DNA from: an uncultured Carboxylicivirga sp.
Lineage (GTDB): Bacteria > Bacteroidota > Bacteroidia > Bacteroidales > Marinilabiliaceae
Assembly: GCA_947491945.1 (NCBI GenBank)
Contig: CANLLN010000001.1
Location: 406,209-470,208 of the forward strand
DNA length: 64,000 bases
Direction: 5' to 3'
The translations under genes were made by a program, and so were the position numbers. The notes under the pieces were generated by a model. It saw only the letters and a list, made by a program, of their open reading frames with translations, did no database searches and had not been told where the DNA came from. The number at the start of each line of letters is the position of its first letter. Within the stretch, counting starts at the first letter, position 1. This document shows, piece after piece, positions 36,250-46,670 of this stretch.

Positions 36250-36775
36250 ATGGTAATTGCTGGATTATACAATGTTTATGTTGGCCTACTTTCTTTTCTT
36301 GCAATGATTATTATTGTGACTCCCTTCGGGAACAGTTCCGTAAAAATGGACTTTTGTTAGTGCTTGTATGTGAGGTGTTAATCTTCCATTACTCTCTCAA
36401 ATTTAAGTATTTTTATAATCAAAGCGAGAAAAAATGCGATGAAAATCATTTTTTTAATGATTAAGAGTATTCGGTAGAAAAATGCAAGCTTATTCGCATT
36501 GCTTGTGTTAATTTGAAGCTATATCTGAGTATCTGGTTGCAATATAGCTCCCTTTACCCTGAAGAAGTATGTGATTTTTACTAGGTATTAATTGTGGTGA
36601 GGCATAATATTTGGGTGGGGTAGTGAATAAAAAAACAGCTCATATGTGATTTTTTGTCATGTAAAACAATGAAATACCGACAAAATGACTCCCTTGTACT
36701 TGCTTAGTATGTCGGTGTGGCGTGCTTTATCATCGGGCATGGGTTTTGACTGAGTTTTTTAAAATTAAACAAGCC
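36250..36775. other. 526-bp divergent intergenic region (glycogen operon / clpB)
   Basis: A -7 element TAAATTTG on the minus strand (36405-36398) can serve the glycogen operon. On the clpB side I see only an imperfectly supported inverted repeat ACCGACA...TGTCGGT (36676-36682, 36710-36716). No small gene or RNA recognised. Confidence 0.45.
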
Positions 36776-39373
36776 ATGAACTTCAATAATTATACAATTA
36801 AATCGCAGGAGGCCATTCAGCAAGCGCAACAGATTGCGCAGGGCCTGGAGCATCAGCAAATTGAAAATGCCCATATATTGAAGGGTGTTTTTGCTGTTGA
36901 CGAAAATGTATTGCCTTTCATACTTAATAAGCTCGGAGTAAATACCGGTGTTTTTCAGAATACCTTGGATAGTGTGCTGCAAAGTTACCCAAAGGTGCAG
37001 GGGGGTGATCTCATGTTGTCGCGTCAGGCGGGCGAGATGCTTACTAAGGCAGCTGCTAAGGCTAAGGCTATGAAGGATGAATATGTATCCATCGAACATA
37101 TATTGCTGGCCATGTTAAGTGCTAAAGATGAGTTGGCCCGAATGATGAAAGACAGTGGTGTTGCCGAGAAAGAGCTGATGGCAGCCATTGATGAGCTGCG
37201 CAAAGGTAAGCGTGTGACTTCTCAGTCGCAGGAAGAGACCTATCAGTCCCTGGAGAAATACGCCCGCAATTTGAATGCGTTGGCCAATGAGGGAAAGCTC
37301 GACCCGGTGATAGGTCGTGATGATGAGATACGCCGTATCCTTCAGATATTATCGCGCCGTACCAAGAATAACCCTATGCTGGTAGGTGAGCCTGGTACCG
37401 GTAAAACAGCCATTGCTGAGGGGCTGGCACATCGTTTGGTGCGCGGTGATGTACCCGAGAACCTGAAAGATAAAATTATTTACTCTCTGGATATGGGAGC
37501 TCTGATTGCCGGGGCTAAATATAAAGGAGAGTTTGAGGAGCGCCTGAAGGCTGTGGTAAAAGAAGTGGTGTCGGAAGAAGGTCGTATAGTATTGTTTATC
37601 GATGAGATACATACACTGGTTGGAGCCGGTGGTGGTCAGGGGGCCATGGATGCGGCCAATATTCTGAAGCCTGCATTGGCGCGGGGTGAGTTGCGTGCCA
37701 TCGGTGCCACTACACTTGATGAGTTTCAGAAGTATTTTGAGAAGGATAAGGCCTTGGAGCGCCGGTTTCAGAAGGTGATGGTGAACGAGCCGGATAAGGA
37801 AAGTGCCATCTCTATCCTGCGCGGCATTAAAGATCGCTACGAGAAACATCATAAGGTGCGGATAAAGGATAGTGCTATTATTTCGGCTGTGGAGCTGTCG
37901 CATCGCTATATCAGTGATCGTTTCCTGCCCGATAAGGCTATTGACCTGATGGATGAAGCGGCCTCAAAGCTTCGTTTGGAGATGAATTCCAAACCCGAGG
38001 AGTTGGATGTGCTCGATCGTCGCATTATGCAATTTGAGATTGAACTGGAGGCTATTAAGCGGGAGAATGATAAACCGAAGATTACACAGATTAAAAAGGA
38101 GCTGGCCGATTTAAAGGAGCGACGCAATAGTATTTATGCCAAATGGGAGACCGAGCGCAAGGCTGCCGAAGATGTGCAGGCCATAAAAACACGTATTGAT
38201 CAGCTTAAACAGGAGGCAGATCGCGCCGAACGTGAAGGTGATTTTGGTCGTGTGGCCGAGTTGCGTTATGGTATGATTAAGACAGAAGAGGGTAAACTGG
38301 ATGAGGCGCAGCGGCTGGTGAATGAAAATCAGGAGAATGCCTTGATTAAAGAGGAGGTGACCAGCGATGATATTGCCGAGGTGGTGGCACGCTGGACCGG
38401 TATTCCGGTTTCTAAGATGATGAGTAGTGAGCGCGAAAAGCTATTGCGGCTCGAAGATGAACTGCACCGCCGTGTAGTGGGTCAGGACGAAGCCATTGAG
38501 GTGGTGTCGGATGCTGTGCGGCGTTCGCGTGCCGACCTTCAGGATAGTCGGCGACCCATCGGTTCTTTCCTGTTTTTAGGTACTACAGGAGTGGGTAAGA
38601 CCGAACTGGCCAAAACCCTGGCTGACTATCTTTTTAACGATGAAAACGCCCTGACGCGCATCGATATGAGTGAGTATCAGGAGCGGCATGCGGTGAGTCG
38701 TCTGGTAGGAGCCCCTCCGGGATATGTGGGGTATGATGAGGGTGGACAGTTGACCGAAGCGGTGCGGCGTAAGCCCTACTCGGTGGTGTTGCTCGATGAG
38801 ATTGAGAAGGCGCATCCTGATACCTTTAATATTTTGTTGCAGGTGCTGGATGAAGGGCGCTTGACGGATAATAAAGGGCGGGTGGCTGATTTTAAGAATA
38901 CCATCATTATCATGACCTCGAATATGGGTGCTCATATTATACAGGGTAAGCTGGAAGGACTTAATATGGATGCCCGTGCACAGTTTGTGGAGGATACCAA
39001 AAGGGATGTATTGGCATTGCTTAAGCAGAGCATACGTCCTGAGTTTCTGAATCGTATTGATGAGGTGGTGATGTTTACGCCTTTGAATGTTGAAGAGGTG
39101 AAGGAAATTGTGAGTCTCCAGATGGCTTCTTTGCAAAAGACCTTGGCGCAGAAGAACTGGACGCTGCGTGTGAGTGATAAGGCCATTGATTTGCTGGCGC
39201 AAAGTGGTTATGAGCCGCAGTTCGGTGCCCGTCCCATTAAGCGCGTGATTCAGCGTATGGTGCTGAATGCTTTGTCCAAGAAGATATTATCTGGCGAATT
39301 AAGTCAGTCGGCAATTATATCAATTGATGTTCAGGACGGAGAGTTGGTTTTTAGTAATGAAATGCCCGGCTAA
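36776..39373 (+). CDS. clpB: ATP-dependent disaggregase ClpB
   Basis: 865 residues from the ATG at 36776 ([14 protein letters not shown]); the 18-codon extension upstream is not conserved-looking. N-terminal Clp repeat domain; first AAA+ with Walker [10 protein letters not shown] and Walker B VLFIDEIH; the long middle coiled-coil domain (residues ~400-520) that distinguishes ClpB from ClpA/C; second AAA+ with GTTGVGKTE and the [13 protein letters not shown] pore-loop region. Rescues aggregated protein with DnaK. A sigma-32-like promoter is not evident. Followed by a strong hairpin. Confidence 0.96.
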   Translation: MNFNNYTIKSQEAIQQAQQIAQGLEHQQIENAHILKGVFAVDENVLPFILNKLGVNTGVFQNTLDSVLQSYPKVQGGDLMLSRQAGEMLTKAAAKAKAMKDEYVSIEHILLAMLSAKDELARMMKDSGVAEKELMAAIDELRKGKRVTSQSQEETYQSLEKYARNLNALANEGKLDPVIGRDDEIRRILQILSRRTKNNPMLVGEPGTGKTAIAEGLAHRLVRGDVPENLKDKIIYSLDMGALIAGAKYKGEFEERLKAVVKEVVSEEGRIVLFIDEIHTLVGAGGGQGAMDAANILKPALARGELRAIGATTLDEFQKYFEKDKALERRFQKVMVNEPDKESAISILRGIKDRYEKHHKVRIKDSAIISAVELSHRYISDRFLPDKAIDLMDEAASKLRLEMNSKPEELDVLDRRIMQFEIELEAIKRENDKPKITQIKKELADLKERRNSIYAKWETERKAAEDVQAIKTRIDQLKQEADRAEREGDFGRVAELRYGMIKTEEGKLDEAQRLVNENQENALIKEEVTSDDIAEVVARWTGIPVSKMMSSEREKLLRLEDELHRRVVGQDEAIEVVSDAVRRSRADLQDSRRPIGSFLFLGTTGVGKTELAKTLADYLFNDENALTRIDMSEYQERHAVSRLVGAPPGYVGYDEGGQLTEAVRRKPYSVVLLDEIEKAHPDTFNILLQVLDEGRLTDNKGRVADFKNTIIIMTSNMGAHIIQGKLEGLNMDARAQFVEDTKRDVLALLKQSIRPEFLNRIDEVVMFTPLNVEEVKEIVSLQMASLQKTLAQKNWTLRVSDKAIDLLAQSGYEPQFGARPIKRVIQRMVLNALSKKILSGELSQSAIISIDVQDGELVFSNEMPG

Positions 39374-39469
39374 TGTTTTGAGAATGGCAGAAGAATCTGT
39401 TATAGGGCTGCGGGTTTATATCAAAATGTGAAAATGTTTAATACCAGTGGCTCTTAGTGGGTAAAATAT

Positions 39470-39515
39470 CTAAGGCGCTTCCTTTTTCTCGCATGGGTAA
39501 GGGAAAGCGCCTTAG
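39470..39515. terminator. Hairpin between clpB and the 262-aa gene
   Basis: CTAAGGCGCTT (39470-39480) pairs with AAGCGCCTTAG (39505-39515), extended by CC/GG. T-runs are in the loop rather than after the stem, so termination is likely but not classic. Confidence 0.45.
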
Positions 39516-39586
39516 GTGTTGAATGTGGTAAGCTATTTTTGTACCTCACCTCTTTGGTGGTGGCTTTGCAGGTTTTTACTGTTATC

Positions 39587-40375
39587 TTAAACGATCATTT
39601 TGCAAAACTCAACTTTCATAATTTCGCTGTACAGCTCCTTGTCGCTCCAGGTTTCAGTCCACTCAGGGTAGAGTGTTTGGGTGGCAAAGATAAATGCATC
39701 AAGGTGCAATAAATCCTTTTGGGTAACCAGGTATTCAAATAAAGCGGTGTGAAGACTCATTAGCTCGAAGGAGTGGAGCATGCTGCGCTTAAACAGGTGT
39801 GCTGCCGTGTGTTCTTCAAGGAGTTTCCGCTTGATAAGTGAGCCTTCTTTTCCCTGGCGATTGAGCAGTGCTTCTTTTTCCAATTGCAGCAGTAAGTCAT
39901 CGGGGTAGATAGACAGGGCATCTTCAAGCTGTTGCATGATTTTTTTAGGGGCTTCTTCCTGTATCTCCATGAGAATGATCTTAACCAGCGATAAGAAGGC
40001 AACCTCCGGATAGCGATTGGCCAGCTTTTTAGGGTTAAGTTTTTTTAGATCTTCCGTATCATTCAGGGCATTTAGCACTGTTTCAATTAGTTCGTTGTGC
40101 TCGGCAATGCCACCATTCATGGAGTTGGGTATGATGTCGTCGTTGGTTTCCACATCAAAAAAATGCAGCAAAGTATTGCGAGCTGCCATAATTTGGTCAA
40201 GGCCATGGTGATTATAAAAAAGGCGCTTGCTTACAAATAGTAGTTCGGTGGCTGCCTCTTCATCGTTGCTGTCGTTAAGTGCAATCAATGCTCTAAAGCG
40301 TTCTGTATCGTAGTGACGTTCCTTTAAGGGTTCGGTATAGATATATTCTTCAATGGGTAAATCTTCTTCGTACAT
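39587..40375 (-). CDS. Conserved helical-repeat protein of unknown function
   Basis: 262 residues, nearly all amphipathic helix, acidic at the N-terminus. The pattern around residues 25-75 and 115-175 (ALSIYPDDLLLQLEKEALL) looks TPR-like but no clear repeat consensus is met. No signal peptide. Last gene of a three-gene leftward operon after the epimerase (11-bp gap). Function unknown. Confidence 0.65.
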   Translation of the reverse strand: MYEEDLPIEEYIYTEPLKERHYDTERFRALIALNDSNDEEAATELLFVSKRLFYNHHGLDQIMAARNTLLHFFDVETNDDIIPNSMNGGIAEHNELIETVLNALNDTEDLKKLNPKKLANRYPEVAFLSLVKIILMEIQEEAPKKIMQQLEDALSIYPDDLLLQLEKEALLNRQGKEGSLIKRKLLEEHTAAHLFKRSMLHSFELMSLHTALFEYLVTQKDLLHLDAFIFATQTLYPEWTETWSDKELYSEIMKVEFCKMIV

Positions 40376-40386
40376 GTTGTTGTGTT

Positions 40387-41361
40387 TTATTGGTAATACG
40401 TTTTATACCAGTCGGTAAATCTCTTCAGTCCTTCCTCAATACCGGTTACAGGCCTAAAATTGATACGCTGTTCCAAAGCGCTTATGTCTGCATAGGTACG
40501 GTATACATCCCCTTTTTGCATGGGCATAAATTCTTTACGGGCTGTTTTTCCAAGGTGCTTTTCCAGGGTAGTAATAAATTGCATCAGCTCAACCGGTTTG
40601 TTATTGCCAATATTGAATAAGCGGTAGGGTTTATCCCTTTCTTCTGTTTTGTTAAAGGGCAAATCAATCAATTTCTCAATGGCTGTGCTAATGTCATCCA
40701 CGTAGGTAAAGTCGCGTTCCATTTGTCCTTCGTTATATATCTGAATGGTTTCTCCCAGCATAATTTTGCGTGTGAAGGAGAAGTAGGCCATATCGGGGCG
40801 TCCCCAGGGGCCATAAACAGTGAAGAAACGAAGCCCGGTAATCGGTACCTTGTAGAGGTGGGCGTAGCTGTGCGCCATCATCTCATTGGATTTTTTAGTA
40901 GCGGCATACAAGGAAACGGGCTCGTTGCAGGCGGCTGAAGTAGTGAAGGGTGTCTGGTTGGAATTACCATATACTGAGCTGGAAGAGGCGTACAGCAGGT
41001 GTTTCACAGGAAAATGACGGCAAGCCTCCAGGATGTTTATAAAGCCGATGAGGTTACTGTCGATGTAGGCATAAGGTTGCTCAATGCTATGTCTCACGCC
41101 GGCTTGGGCTGCCAGGTTGATGACAGTCTCAAATTGTTCTTTTTCAAATAAATCGTCCAGACTCTTCTTGTCACAGATATCAATTCTTAAAAATCGAAAA
41201 TTGGTATATTCTTCCAACTGCTTCAGGCGATCTTCCTTTAGAGCGGTCGAATAGTAGCTGTTGATGGAGTCAATGCCCACGATGTTGAATCCGCTTTTGC
41301 ACAGTTGTTTGCACAGGTGAAAGCCAATAAACCCGGCGGCACCTGTAATTAATATTTTCAT
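40387..41361 (-). CDS. NAD-dependent nucleotide-sugar epimerase, UDP-glucuronate 4-epimerase-like
   Basis: 324 residues, extended SDR. Rossmann motif TGAAGFIGFHLCKQL at residues 6-20, catalytic S-S-S-VYGN and Y-x3-K as YAATKKSNE, and the C-terminal ARKEFMPMQKGDVYRTYAD typical of the CapI/UDP-glucuronate 4-epimerase branch. Makes UDP-galacturonate-type precursors for surface polysaccharide. It follows the UpxY-like regulator on the same strand. Confidence 0.85.
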   Translation of the reverse strand: MKILITGAAGFIGFHLCKQLCKSGFNIVGIDSINSYYSTALKEDRLKQLEEYTNFRFLRIDICDKKSLDDLFEKEQFETVINLAAQAGVRHSIEQPYAYIDSNLIGFINILEACRHFPVKHLLYASSSSVYGNSNQTPFTTSAACNEPVSLYAATKKSNEMMAHSYAHLYKVPITGLRFFTVYGPWGRPDMAYFSFTRKIMLGETIQIYNEGQMERDFTYVDDISTAIEKLIDLPFNKTEERDKPYRLFNIGNNKPVELMQFITTLEKHLGKTARKEFMPMQKGDVYRTYADISALEQRINFRPVTGIEEGLKRFTDWYKTYYQ

Positions 41362-41434
41362 TTATGGCAGTGTTTTATCTTTTTGCTTATGGCGGATCAG
41401 GTGTTTGGGCGAGGTCTTCTTGCTTTTAGGTGCC

Positions 41435-41950
41435 TCAGGCTTTCGGGTTTCTAGTAAAAGTGGACTCCTCCAGGTTCACAATCAGGGTATAGCCAATCTC
41501 TTTTATGCGCAGGATGATTTTTTTACTGCCTTGCACCTCCATAACCTCACCCTGCACGCCTTCCAGCGGTCCGGATGTAACGGTTATTTCCTGTCCCTTT
41601 TGTATTTCATTAGTCTCCACGCTAAAGTCCAGTTTGCTCTCAATGGCTCGTTGCATAGCAACCAGGTCTTTTTCGGGTATAATACAGGCTTGTCCTTTGT
41701 ACGACACATAGGCAACAACGCCGGGTACCTCAAAAACCATCTCGTAATCGCGACGTGGTATCTTAATAAAGATATAAGAGCTGATCACGGGTGTTTCAAC
41801 CCATTTTTTTCGATCGCTCCACTGCCGTAATGTCTTCTTTAAGGGTAGATAAGTCTCTATGTTCAGCGCTTTAAGCTGCTCGTAAACTTTTTTTTCGGCT
41901 CTCGACTTTGTATATAGTGCGTACCAGTATTTAACTTGATTTTTTTCCAA
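41435..41950 (-). CDS. UpxY-family transcription antiterminator (NusG/RfaH paralogue)
   Basis: 171 residues. NGN domain with WYALYTKSRAEKKVYEQL (residues 9-26) and SSYIFIKI, then a KOW-type domain (KGQEITVTSGPLEGVQGEVMEV, ~112-133). This is the architecture of UpxY/LoaP/RfaH specialised NusG paralogues, which let RNA polymerase read through long polysaccharide operons. UpxY genes normally lead large capsule operons, but here only an epimerase and a helical protein follow. Confidence 0.82.
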   Translation of the reverse strand: MEKNQVKYWYALYTKSRAEKKVYEQLKALNIETYLPLKKTLRQWSDRKKWVETPVISSYIFIKIPRRDYEMVFEVPGVVAYVSYKGQACIIPEKDLVAMQRAIESKLDFSVETNEIQKGQEITVTSGPLEGVQGEVMEVQGSKKIILRIKEIGYTLIVNLEESTFTRNPKA

Positions 41951-42005
41951 AATGACTACTTTTAAAAACGAAAGTAATAAAAAATGTGCTACGAATTAGC
42001 CATAT

Positions 42006-43244
42006 TTGATCAGTAGTGATGATAATTTTTTTAGTGTTCCGAATATGAACGTAAGCAGTTGCATAATGTACAGATGTAAAATAATGATTTTAGTGCTGAT
42101 GCTATTGCCGGGCAGTAGAGTGTTGGCTCAGTTTAATGGGGGGCGTATGGTAAGTGATGCATTTTATACCGAAATACCCTTTGACTATGTGCATGATGCC
42201 ATTGTTGTGGAGGCTGCCATAAATGGCGTAAAAGGACGCTATTTGCTGGATACGGGTGCCATGTGTATTCTGTTTAAAGACTCTGTGGTTCATGATTTTC
42301 CCAATGCACGGGAGCTGCGTATCGGTGATGCAACGGGTAAGAAGCAGATGGCCAGTGTGGTAGATATGCCCCTGATTGAAATTGGTGGTTTGCGCTATGA
42401 GGGCATTCCAACTTTATATATCGATGTGTTTAAAGGTCCTTTTAAGTGTTTGGGTTACAAAGGTATTATTGGCAGTAACTTATTGCGTTTTGGAGCTTTT
42501 AAAGTCGATTGGGCAGCGCATAAACTCATTATTGCCAAAGATTATCAAACCCTGGGCATGCATGCATCAGCAGGCAGTAAAATGCGGGTTAATAAGCAGC
42601 AGAGTTCACCCTTTGTTAAGGTAAAGGTGAATGGTAAGGATATCAAGTGGGTACTATTAGATACGGGTAGCGGTGATTCATTTTCCTTGTATCATATCAC
42701 GGCCAACTGGTTGCGTAAAAAAGGTGTTTTGGCAGCGCCTGTTTATCAATCAAACGGCACCAATTCGCATGGTGCGTGGGGAGCCGGTAGTTATGCTGCT
42801 GATATATACAATTTGGAAAGCATGACTGTTGGTAGGCAGCAGTTTTATGGGCCTATTATTGAGACCGGAGCCGGTAAGTCGAAAATTGGCATGCAGGTGT
42901 TGGAGCGGGGCGATTTTGTTATGGATTATCCTCAAAAGCGCTTTTTCATTGCTGCGAATAAGGAATGCGTGGACTTGTTAATCCGCAGCTTTGGGCTGGA
43001 TTTTATTATGTATAACGACACCTTTGTCGTTAATGGTGTATGGCAGGACACTGCTGCCGATAGTGCGGGTATTCAAAAGGGTGATGTGTTGGTGGATATA
43101 AAAGGGTTTAATTTTGCCAATCAAGCCCCTTGTGATATTTATCGTTCGCTGAAACATACCACACGCAGTAAAGAGCGCTTAACATTTGTTTTTCGACGCG
43201 ATGATATGGAGCGGGAGGTAAGCCTCTCGCGGATTAAGTTTTAA
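42006..43244 (+). CDS. Retropepsin-like aspartyl protease with C-terminal PDZ domain
   Basis: 412 residues from ATG 42006; starts at 42045 or 42066 are equally possible and would put the hydrophobic signal segment (ILVLMLLPGSRVLAQ) nearer the N-terminus. Two aspartyl-protease motifs lie in one chain: LDTG at D82 and LDTG at D219, so it may form a pepsin-like active site from its own two halves. Residues ~335-412 form a PDZ domain (VNGVWQDTAADSAGIQKGDVLVDIKG). Exported, periplasmic or surface protease by inference; the substrate is unknown. Divergent from the UpxY operon. Confidence 0.75.
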   Translation: MISSDDNFFSVPNMNVSSCIMYRCKIMILVLMLLPGSRVLAQFNGGRMVSDAFYTEIPFDYVHDAIVVEAAINGVKGRYLLDTGAMCILFKDSVVHDFPNARELRIGDATGKKQMASVVDMPLIEIGGLRYEGIPTLYIDVFKGPFKCLGYKGIIGSNLLRFGAFKVDWAAHKLIIAKDYQTLGMHASAGSKMRVNKQQSSPFVKVKVNGKDIKWVLLDTGSGDSFSLYHITANWLRKKGVLAAPVYQSNGTNSHGAWGAGSYAADIYNLESMTVGRQQFYGPIIETGAGKSKIGMQVLERGDFVMDYPQKRFFIAANKECVDLLIRSFGLDFIMYNDTFVVNGVWQDTAADSAGIQKGDVLVDIKGFNFANQAPCDIYRSLKHTTRSKERLTFVFRRDDMEREVSLSRIKF

Positions 43245-43288
43245 TGCTTTCTGTGTACTTATCAACGCCATAATAAAATTTAAAATCG

Positions 43289-43296
43289 TATATTTG
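43289..43296 (+). promoter_or_regulatory. -7 element (TATATTTG) upstream of guaA
   Basis: Perfect TAnnTTTG about 116 bp before the guaA start, leaving a leader of roughly 105 nt. No riboswitch fold recognised in the leader. Confidence 0.4.
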
Positions 43297-43411
43297 CGCA
43301 AAATTTCTAAAGGTATAACCCTTGGTTAAAGTGAGTGAAATATGCTGATTGACTGTTTGTAGTCAAGAATATGTTCAATAATTTTAGCCAAGAATAAAAA
43401 GGCAGATATTA

Positions 43412-44941
43412 ATGCAGGAGAAAATCATTATTTTGGATTTTGGTTCGCAGTACACGCAGTTGATTGCCCGACGCGTGCGCGAGATTAATGTGTATTGCGA
43501 GATACATCCCTTTAACAACTGTCCTGAACTGGATGAGTCCGTTAAAGGTGTTATTTTAAGTGGAAGCCCCTACAGTGTGCGCGACGAAGAAGCACCAAAA
43601 CCCGATCTGACTGCTATTAAAGGGAAGATGCCTTTGCTGGGAGTGTGCTATGGTGCCCAGTATCTGTCGCAGTTTTACGGTGGCGAAGTGCAGCCCTCTA
43701 AAACCCGTGAGTACGGTCGTGCTAACCTCGAGTTTGTTGATAGCAGTAGTGAGCTAATGACCGGTGTAAGTGCCCATTCGCAGGTATGGATGTCGCACGG
43801 CGATACCATTGTTAATCTGCCCCAGGGATATAAGATTGTGGCTAGTACAAAGGATGTGAAAGTAGCAGCCTATAAAATAGAAGCTGAGCAAACCTATGGC
43901 ATGCAATTTCACCCCGAGGTGTATCACAGCACCGAAGGATCACAGATTCTTAAGAATTTTGTGGTGGGTGTGTGTGGATGTACCCAGGATTGGACACCCG
44001 ACTCATTCGTTGAAACAACCGTGGCTGAGCTAAAGGAAAAGCTAGGCAACGATAAAGTGGTGCTTGGTTTGTCAGGTGGGGTGGATAGTACCGTGGCCGG
44101 TGTGTTATTGCATAAGGCTATCGGACAACATCTTACCTGTATCTTTGTAGATAATGGTTTGCTGCGTAAAAACGAGTTTGAGGCAGTACTTGACTCATAC
44201 AAACACATGGGACTGAATGTGATTGGTGTTGATGCCAAGAAAGAGTTCCTGGGTGAATTGGATGGAGTATCTGATCCTGAAACTAAGCGTAAGATAATTG
44301 GTCGTGTCTTCATTGAGGTATTCGATGCTGAGGCACACAAAATACAAGATGTTAAATGGTTGGCACAGGGTACGATCTATCCTGATGTGATTGAGTCGGT
44401 TTCGGTAAATGGACCATCAGCCACCATTAAATCCCACCATAATGTGGGTGGATTGCCCGAAGAGATGGACCTTAAGATCGTGGAACCACTCAAGTTGCTG
44501 TTTAAAGATGAGGTGCGTCGTGTAGGTCGTGCCATGGGCATTGATGAGAACCTCTTGGGTCGTCATCCTTTCCCGGGTCCGGGATTAGCCATTCGTATTT
44601 TGGGTGATATAACAGCTGAAAAAGTAGCCTTGCTGCAAGAAGTGGATCACATCTTTATTCAGGGCCTAAAAGATAATAATTTGTACGATCAGGTGTGGCA
44701 GGCCGGTGCTATGTTGCTACCGGTACAGTCGGTAGGAGTAATGGGCGATGAGCGCACCTATGAAAAGGTAGTGGCCTTGCGTGCCGTAACATCAACCGAT
44801 GGTATGACAGCCGATTGGGTGCATCTTCCTTATGACTTCTTAGGACGAGTATCGAACGATATTATTAATAAGGTAAAAGGGGTTAACCGCGTGGTGTACG
44901 ACATCAGTTCGAAGCCGCCGGCAACCATTGAATGGGAGTAA
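43412..44941 (+). CDS. guaA: GMP synthase (glutamine-hydrolysing)
   Basis: 509 residues. N-terminal class I glutamine amidotransferase: [18 protein letters not shown], nucleophile C79 in GVCYGAQYL, and HPEVYHS. The ATP-pyrophosphatase domain has the PP-loop [11 protein letters not shown]. The C-terminal dimerisation domain includes [12 protein letters not shown] and ends KPPATIEWE, as in all GuaA. Converts XMP to GMP. Single gene ended by a weak GC-rich hairpin. Confidence 0.97.
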   Translation: MQEKIIILDFGSQYTQLIARRVREINVYCEIHPFNNCPELDESVKGVILSGSPYSVRDEEAPKPDLTAIKGKMPLLGVCYGAQYLSQFYGGEVQPSKTREYGRANLEFVDSSSELMTGVSAHSQVWMSHGDTIVNLPQGYKIVASTKDVKVAAYKIEAEQTYGMQFHPEVYHSTEGSQILKNFVVGVCGCTQDWTPDSFVETTVAELKEKLGNDKVVLGLSGGVDSTVAGVLLHKAIGQHLTCIFVDNGLLRKNEFEAVLDSYKHMGLNVIGVDAKKEFLGELDGVSDPETKRKIIGRVFIEVFDAEAHKIQDVKWLAQGTIYPDVIESVSVNGPSATIKSHHNVGGLPEEMDLKIVEPLKLLFKDEVRRVGRAMGIDENLLGRHPFPGPGLAIRILGDITAEKVALLQEVDHIFIQGLKDNNLYDQVWQAGAMLLPVQSVGVMGDERTYEKVVALRAVTSTDGMTADWVHLPYDFLGRVSNDIINKVKGVNRVVYDISSKPPATIEWE

Positions 44942-44968
44942 GCCACAGGCAAAAAAGCATAGGAGCAG

Positions 44969-45000
44969 GGCCGGTTAGAATTTTTTCTTTCCGGCCTTTG
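44969..45000 (+). terminator. Weak hairpin after guaA
   Basis: GGCCGG (44969-44974) pairs with CCGGCC (44991-44996) around a 16-nt T-rich loop; only TTTG follows. Confidence 0.35.
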
Positions 45001-45002
45001 TG

Positions 45003-45010
45003 TATCTTTG
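45003..45010 (+). promoter_or_regulatory. -7 element (TATCTTTG) of the ctp-pnuC-nadR-cysE operon
   Basis: Perfect TAnnTTTG 45 bp before the peptidase start. Confidence 0.45.
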
Positions 45011-45054
45011 TAATAATGGATCTGCCAAATGGGTCCTGATTAAAAACGGATACG

Positions 45055-46647
45055 ATGGGATGTAAACGACCTTTGATAGCACTTGCAGTAGGTTTAATGG
45101 CTATGGTGGGAGGAGTCCGTGCACAGGGCTTTGATCAAAATGTGCAAAAGCTTCAGCTGACCTACCAGTTGATTAACTCGCTGTATGTGGATACGGTTAA
45201 CAATGAAGCATTGGTGGAGGAGGCCATCGTGGGGATGCTCAAAAGTCTCGATCCTCATTCTGTTTATATCTCAGCCGATGAAGTGGCTGCCATGAATGAA
45301 CCCCTTGATGGAAGCTTCGAAGGCGTGGGTGTTCAGTTTAATATTTTAGATGACACGCTGATGGTGGTCAACCCCATTGTTGGTGGCCCCTCAGAGAAAG
45401 TGGGTATACGTGCCGGTGATCGTATTGTGGCCATCGATGGCGAAAATGTGGCTGGCGTGGGAATTAAAAACAGCGATGTTTTTAAGTATCTTCGGGGAAA
45501 GAAAGGTACCAAGGTCGAGCTTCGCATCATGCGAAGGGGAACCGCTGAAGCCTTGCGCTTTGTGGTTGTACGCGATAAAATACCTTTACACAGCGTTGAA
45601 GCAGCTTATATGGCCACACCACAAACGGCTTATGTGAAAATATCACGCTTCGCACTTAATACACACGATGAATTTGTAGAGGCTCTGAAGACCCTTGAGG
45701 AAGAGGGCTACGAAAACCTGATACTCGACCTTCGTGGTAATGGAGGGGGTTATCTCAAAGCAGCCATCGACATCGCCGATGAGTTGCTTGATGATGATAA
45801 ACTGCTGGTCTATACCGAGGGTAAAAACAGTCAGCGCCGTAATCATCATGCCAGTAAAAAGGGCTTGTTTGAACAGGGTAACCTGGTGGTGCTTATTGAT
45901 GAAGGATCTGCCTCTGCTAGTGAGATTGTTTCGGGTGCCGTGCAGGACTGGGATCGTGGACTGGTTATAGGTCGCCGTAGTTTTGGTAAAGGGCTGGTGC
46001 AGCGTCCCTTTGATTTCCCTGATGGTTCGATGATACGCCTGACCATAGCCGAATATTATACGCCGGCGGGTCGTTGCATCCAAAAGGATTACAATGATGG
46101 ATTTGATGCCTATTATCAAGAGTTGGGCGAGCGTTATCAGCATGGAGAGCTGTCCAATGTGGATAGCATACATTTTGACGATGCCCTGGAATACAAAACC
46201 AAAGTGAGTGGCCGAACCGTTTATGGCGGGGGCGGTATAATGCCCGATGTGTTTGTGGGGGTCGATACCAGTATGTACTCCAACTACTATCGCGACTTGA
46301 TTGCCAGTGGTGCTCTCAATCGGATGGTAATCAATTATGTGGATCATCATCGTGAAGCCCTGCAGGCGGACTTCAGCGATTTTAAACGTTACAATAAACA
46401 CTTTGAGGTGGATGAAAGCCTTATGGAGCGCTTGATCAAGGAAGGTGAGAAGGCCGATGTGTCACTTAATGCTGAAGAGCTGGAGGTGTCGCGCCCAATG
46501 ATTAAGGCACAGATTCATGCCCTGATCGCCCGCGATCTGTTTGGTTCGTCTGAATATTTTCAAAGCATCAATCCTATGTCTGAAGCCTTTAATAAAGCCA
46601 TCGACATTGTGGAGTCAAAACGCGATTACTCGCAACATCTTAACTAA
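45055..46647 (+). CDS. S41 family C-terminal processing peptidase (CtpA-like)
   Basis: 530 residues with signal peptide (ALAVGLMAMVGGVRAQ). Order: helical N-terminal region, PDZ (residues ~88-165, VGGPSEKVGIRAGDRIVAIDG), then the S41 core with LRGNGGGYLKAAIDIADELL, catalytic Ser in DEGSASASEIVSGA and Lys in RSFGKGLVQ. Cleaves periplasmic proteins from the C-terminus. First of four closely packed genes (23-bp gap to pnuC). Confidence 0.9.
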   Translation: MGCKRPLIALAVGLMAMVGGVRAQGFDQNVQKLQLTYQLINSLYVDTVNNEALVEEAIVGMLKSLDPHSVYISADEVAAMNEPLDGSFEGVGVQFNILDDTLMVVNPIVGGPSEKVGIRAGDRIVAIDGENVAGVGIKNSDVFKYLRGKKGTKVELRIMRRGTAEALRFVVVRDKIPLHSVEAAYMATPQTAYVKISRFALNTHDEFVEALKTLEEEGYENLILDLRGNGGGYLKAAIDIADELLDDDKLLVYTEGKNSQRRNHHASKKGLFEQGNLVVLIDEGSASASEIVSGAVQDWDRGLVIGRRSFGKGLVQRPFDFPDGSMIRLTIAEYYTPAGRCIQKDYNDGFDAYYQELGERYQHGELSNVDSIHFDDALEYKTKVSGRTVYGGGGIMPDVFVGVDTSMYSNYYRDLIASGALNRMVINYVDHHREALQADFSDFKRYNKHFEVDESLMERLIKEGEKADVSLNAEELEVSRPMIKAQIHALIARDLFGSSEYFQSINPMSEAFNKAIDIVESKRDYSQHLN

Positions 46648-46670
46648 AAACAGCATCTCTGTAACTGTTC

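Noticed and set aside
36675..36717. ACCGACA...TGTCGGT inverted repeat before clpB as a heat-shock operator
   Set aside because: 7-bp arms 27 bp apart; could be chance and matches no known operator such as CIRCE.
45643..46401. 252-codon antisense open frame
   Set aside because: It mirrors the S41 peptidase gene, which has full motif support; likewise 38576-39202 opposite clpB and 675-1094 opposite the helicase.
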